This document shows, one piece after another, positions 5,205 through 5,244 of a DNA stretch of 5,244 bases. Under the pieces are notes generated by a model that saw only the letters and a program-made list of their open reading frames with translations, made no database searches and had not been told where the DNA came from. This DNA comes from JBCCTX01 sp964652565 (GTDB lineage Bacteria; Bacteroidota; Bacteroidia; J057). A program made the position numbers and the translations under genes. Each line of letters starts with the position of its first letter. The first letter of the stretch is position 1. Where the stretch lies: assembly GCA_964652565.1 (NCBI GenBank), contig CAZZEC010000274.1, positions 1 through 5,244 on the forward strand. Direction: 5' to 3'.

Positions 5205-5244
5205 AGTTTTGGAAGGAATTTGAAAAGCAGTTGCAGCGAGTTAA
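5193..5244 (-). mobile_element. Possible terminus of an insertion sequence (partial)
   Basis: The glycosyltransferase reading is abruptly lost after codon 129 (about 5192), and the following bases, GAAGTTGTCTAAAGTTTTGG and on, are richer in G+C and differ in character from the preceding gene. A terminal inverted repeat beginning near GAAGTTGTCTAAA is plausible. On the minus strand a frame enters from the window edge and ends at TAG (5201-5203), placing the stop just inside the presumed terminus, as in many insertion sequences. The other end, the target duplication and the rest of the transposase are outside the window, so this call rests on the broken gene plus the coding-like remnant. No family can be named. 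Confidence 0.35.
5201..5244 (-). CDS. Possible transposase C-terminal fragment (partial)
   Basis: Read on the minus strand from the window edge, the last 14 codons give NSLQLLFKFLPKL followed by TAG. This amphipathic Leu/Phe/Lys-rich ending would suit a transposase C-terminus next to an insertion-sequence end, but thirteen residues cannot establish it. The 5' part lies beyond the window. It is reported because it supports the idea that the glycosyltransferase gene was disrupted by a mobile element; it could equally be chance. Confidence 0.25.
   Translation of the reverse strand, partial: NSLQLLFKFLPKL

Overview
The window looks like a fragment of a Bacteroidota chromosome, most likely from the Cytophagales or a nearby order. 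This is an inference from gene content and style: weak or absent Shine-Dalgarno sites, a degenerate heptamer repeat of the GTCCATC type in the intergenic space, and an ECF sigma / membrane anti-sigma / Spy-like three-gene set. It has two clearly different halves.

Positions 1-2852 are ordinary, intact and about 40-50% G+C in the stretches I counted. A heptamer repeat (2-85) abuts the 3' end of purD, which is on the minus strand and encodes a complete purine-biosynthesis enzyme. Divergent from purD, and sharing a roughly 80-bp promoter region with three copies of a GGA(A)TAAAAT motif, lies a plus-strand operon. It encodes an ECF sigma factor, a one-pass membrane anti-sigma protein overlapping it by ATGA, and a membrane-anchored Spy/CpxP/CnrX-like periplasmic protein. 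Together these read as an envelope-stress or ligand-sensing circuit: the extracytoplasmic protein senses, the anti-sigma transmits, and the sigma factor directs transcription.

Positions 2853-3474 hold no convincing gene. They contain a strong 14-bp hairpin, smaller palindromes, a bulged inverted repeat, and a very AT-rich stretch (about 14% G+C over 3241-3420 by my count).

Positions 3475-5204 are an AT-rich (about 30% G+C), compact cluster of three genes in one direction, each broken in a different way. The first is a small membrane-anchored protein with a WRGGGFGMYS motif, out of frame at a run of seven G. The second is a polytopic membrane protein with an FAGLHKL motif, reminiscent of HTTM / gamma-carboxylase-like proteins, interrupted by an in-frame TAG. 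The third is the N-terminal part of a GT1/MGT-like glycosyltransferase, cut off after about 129 residues by foreign-looking sequence. That last stretch (about 5193-5244) resembles the terminus of an insertion sequence, with the C-terminal codons of a minus-strand transposase. The simplest reading is a horizontally acquired, decaying accessory cluster. An alternative for the first gene is phase-variable expression at the G tract.
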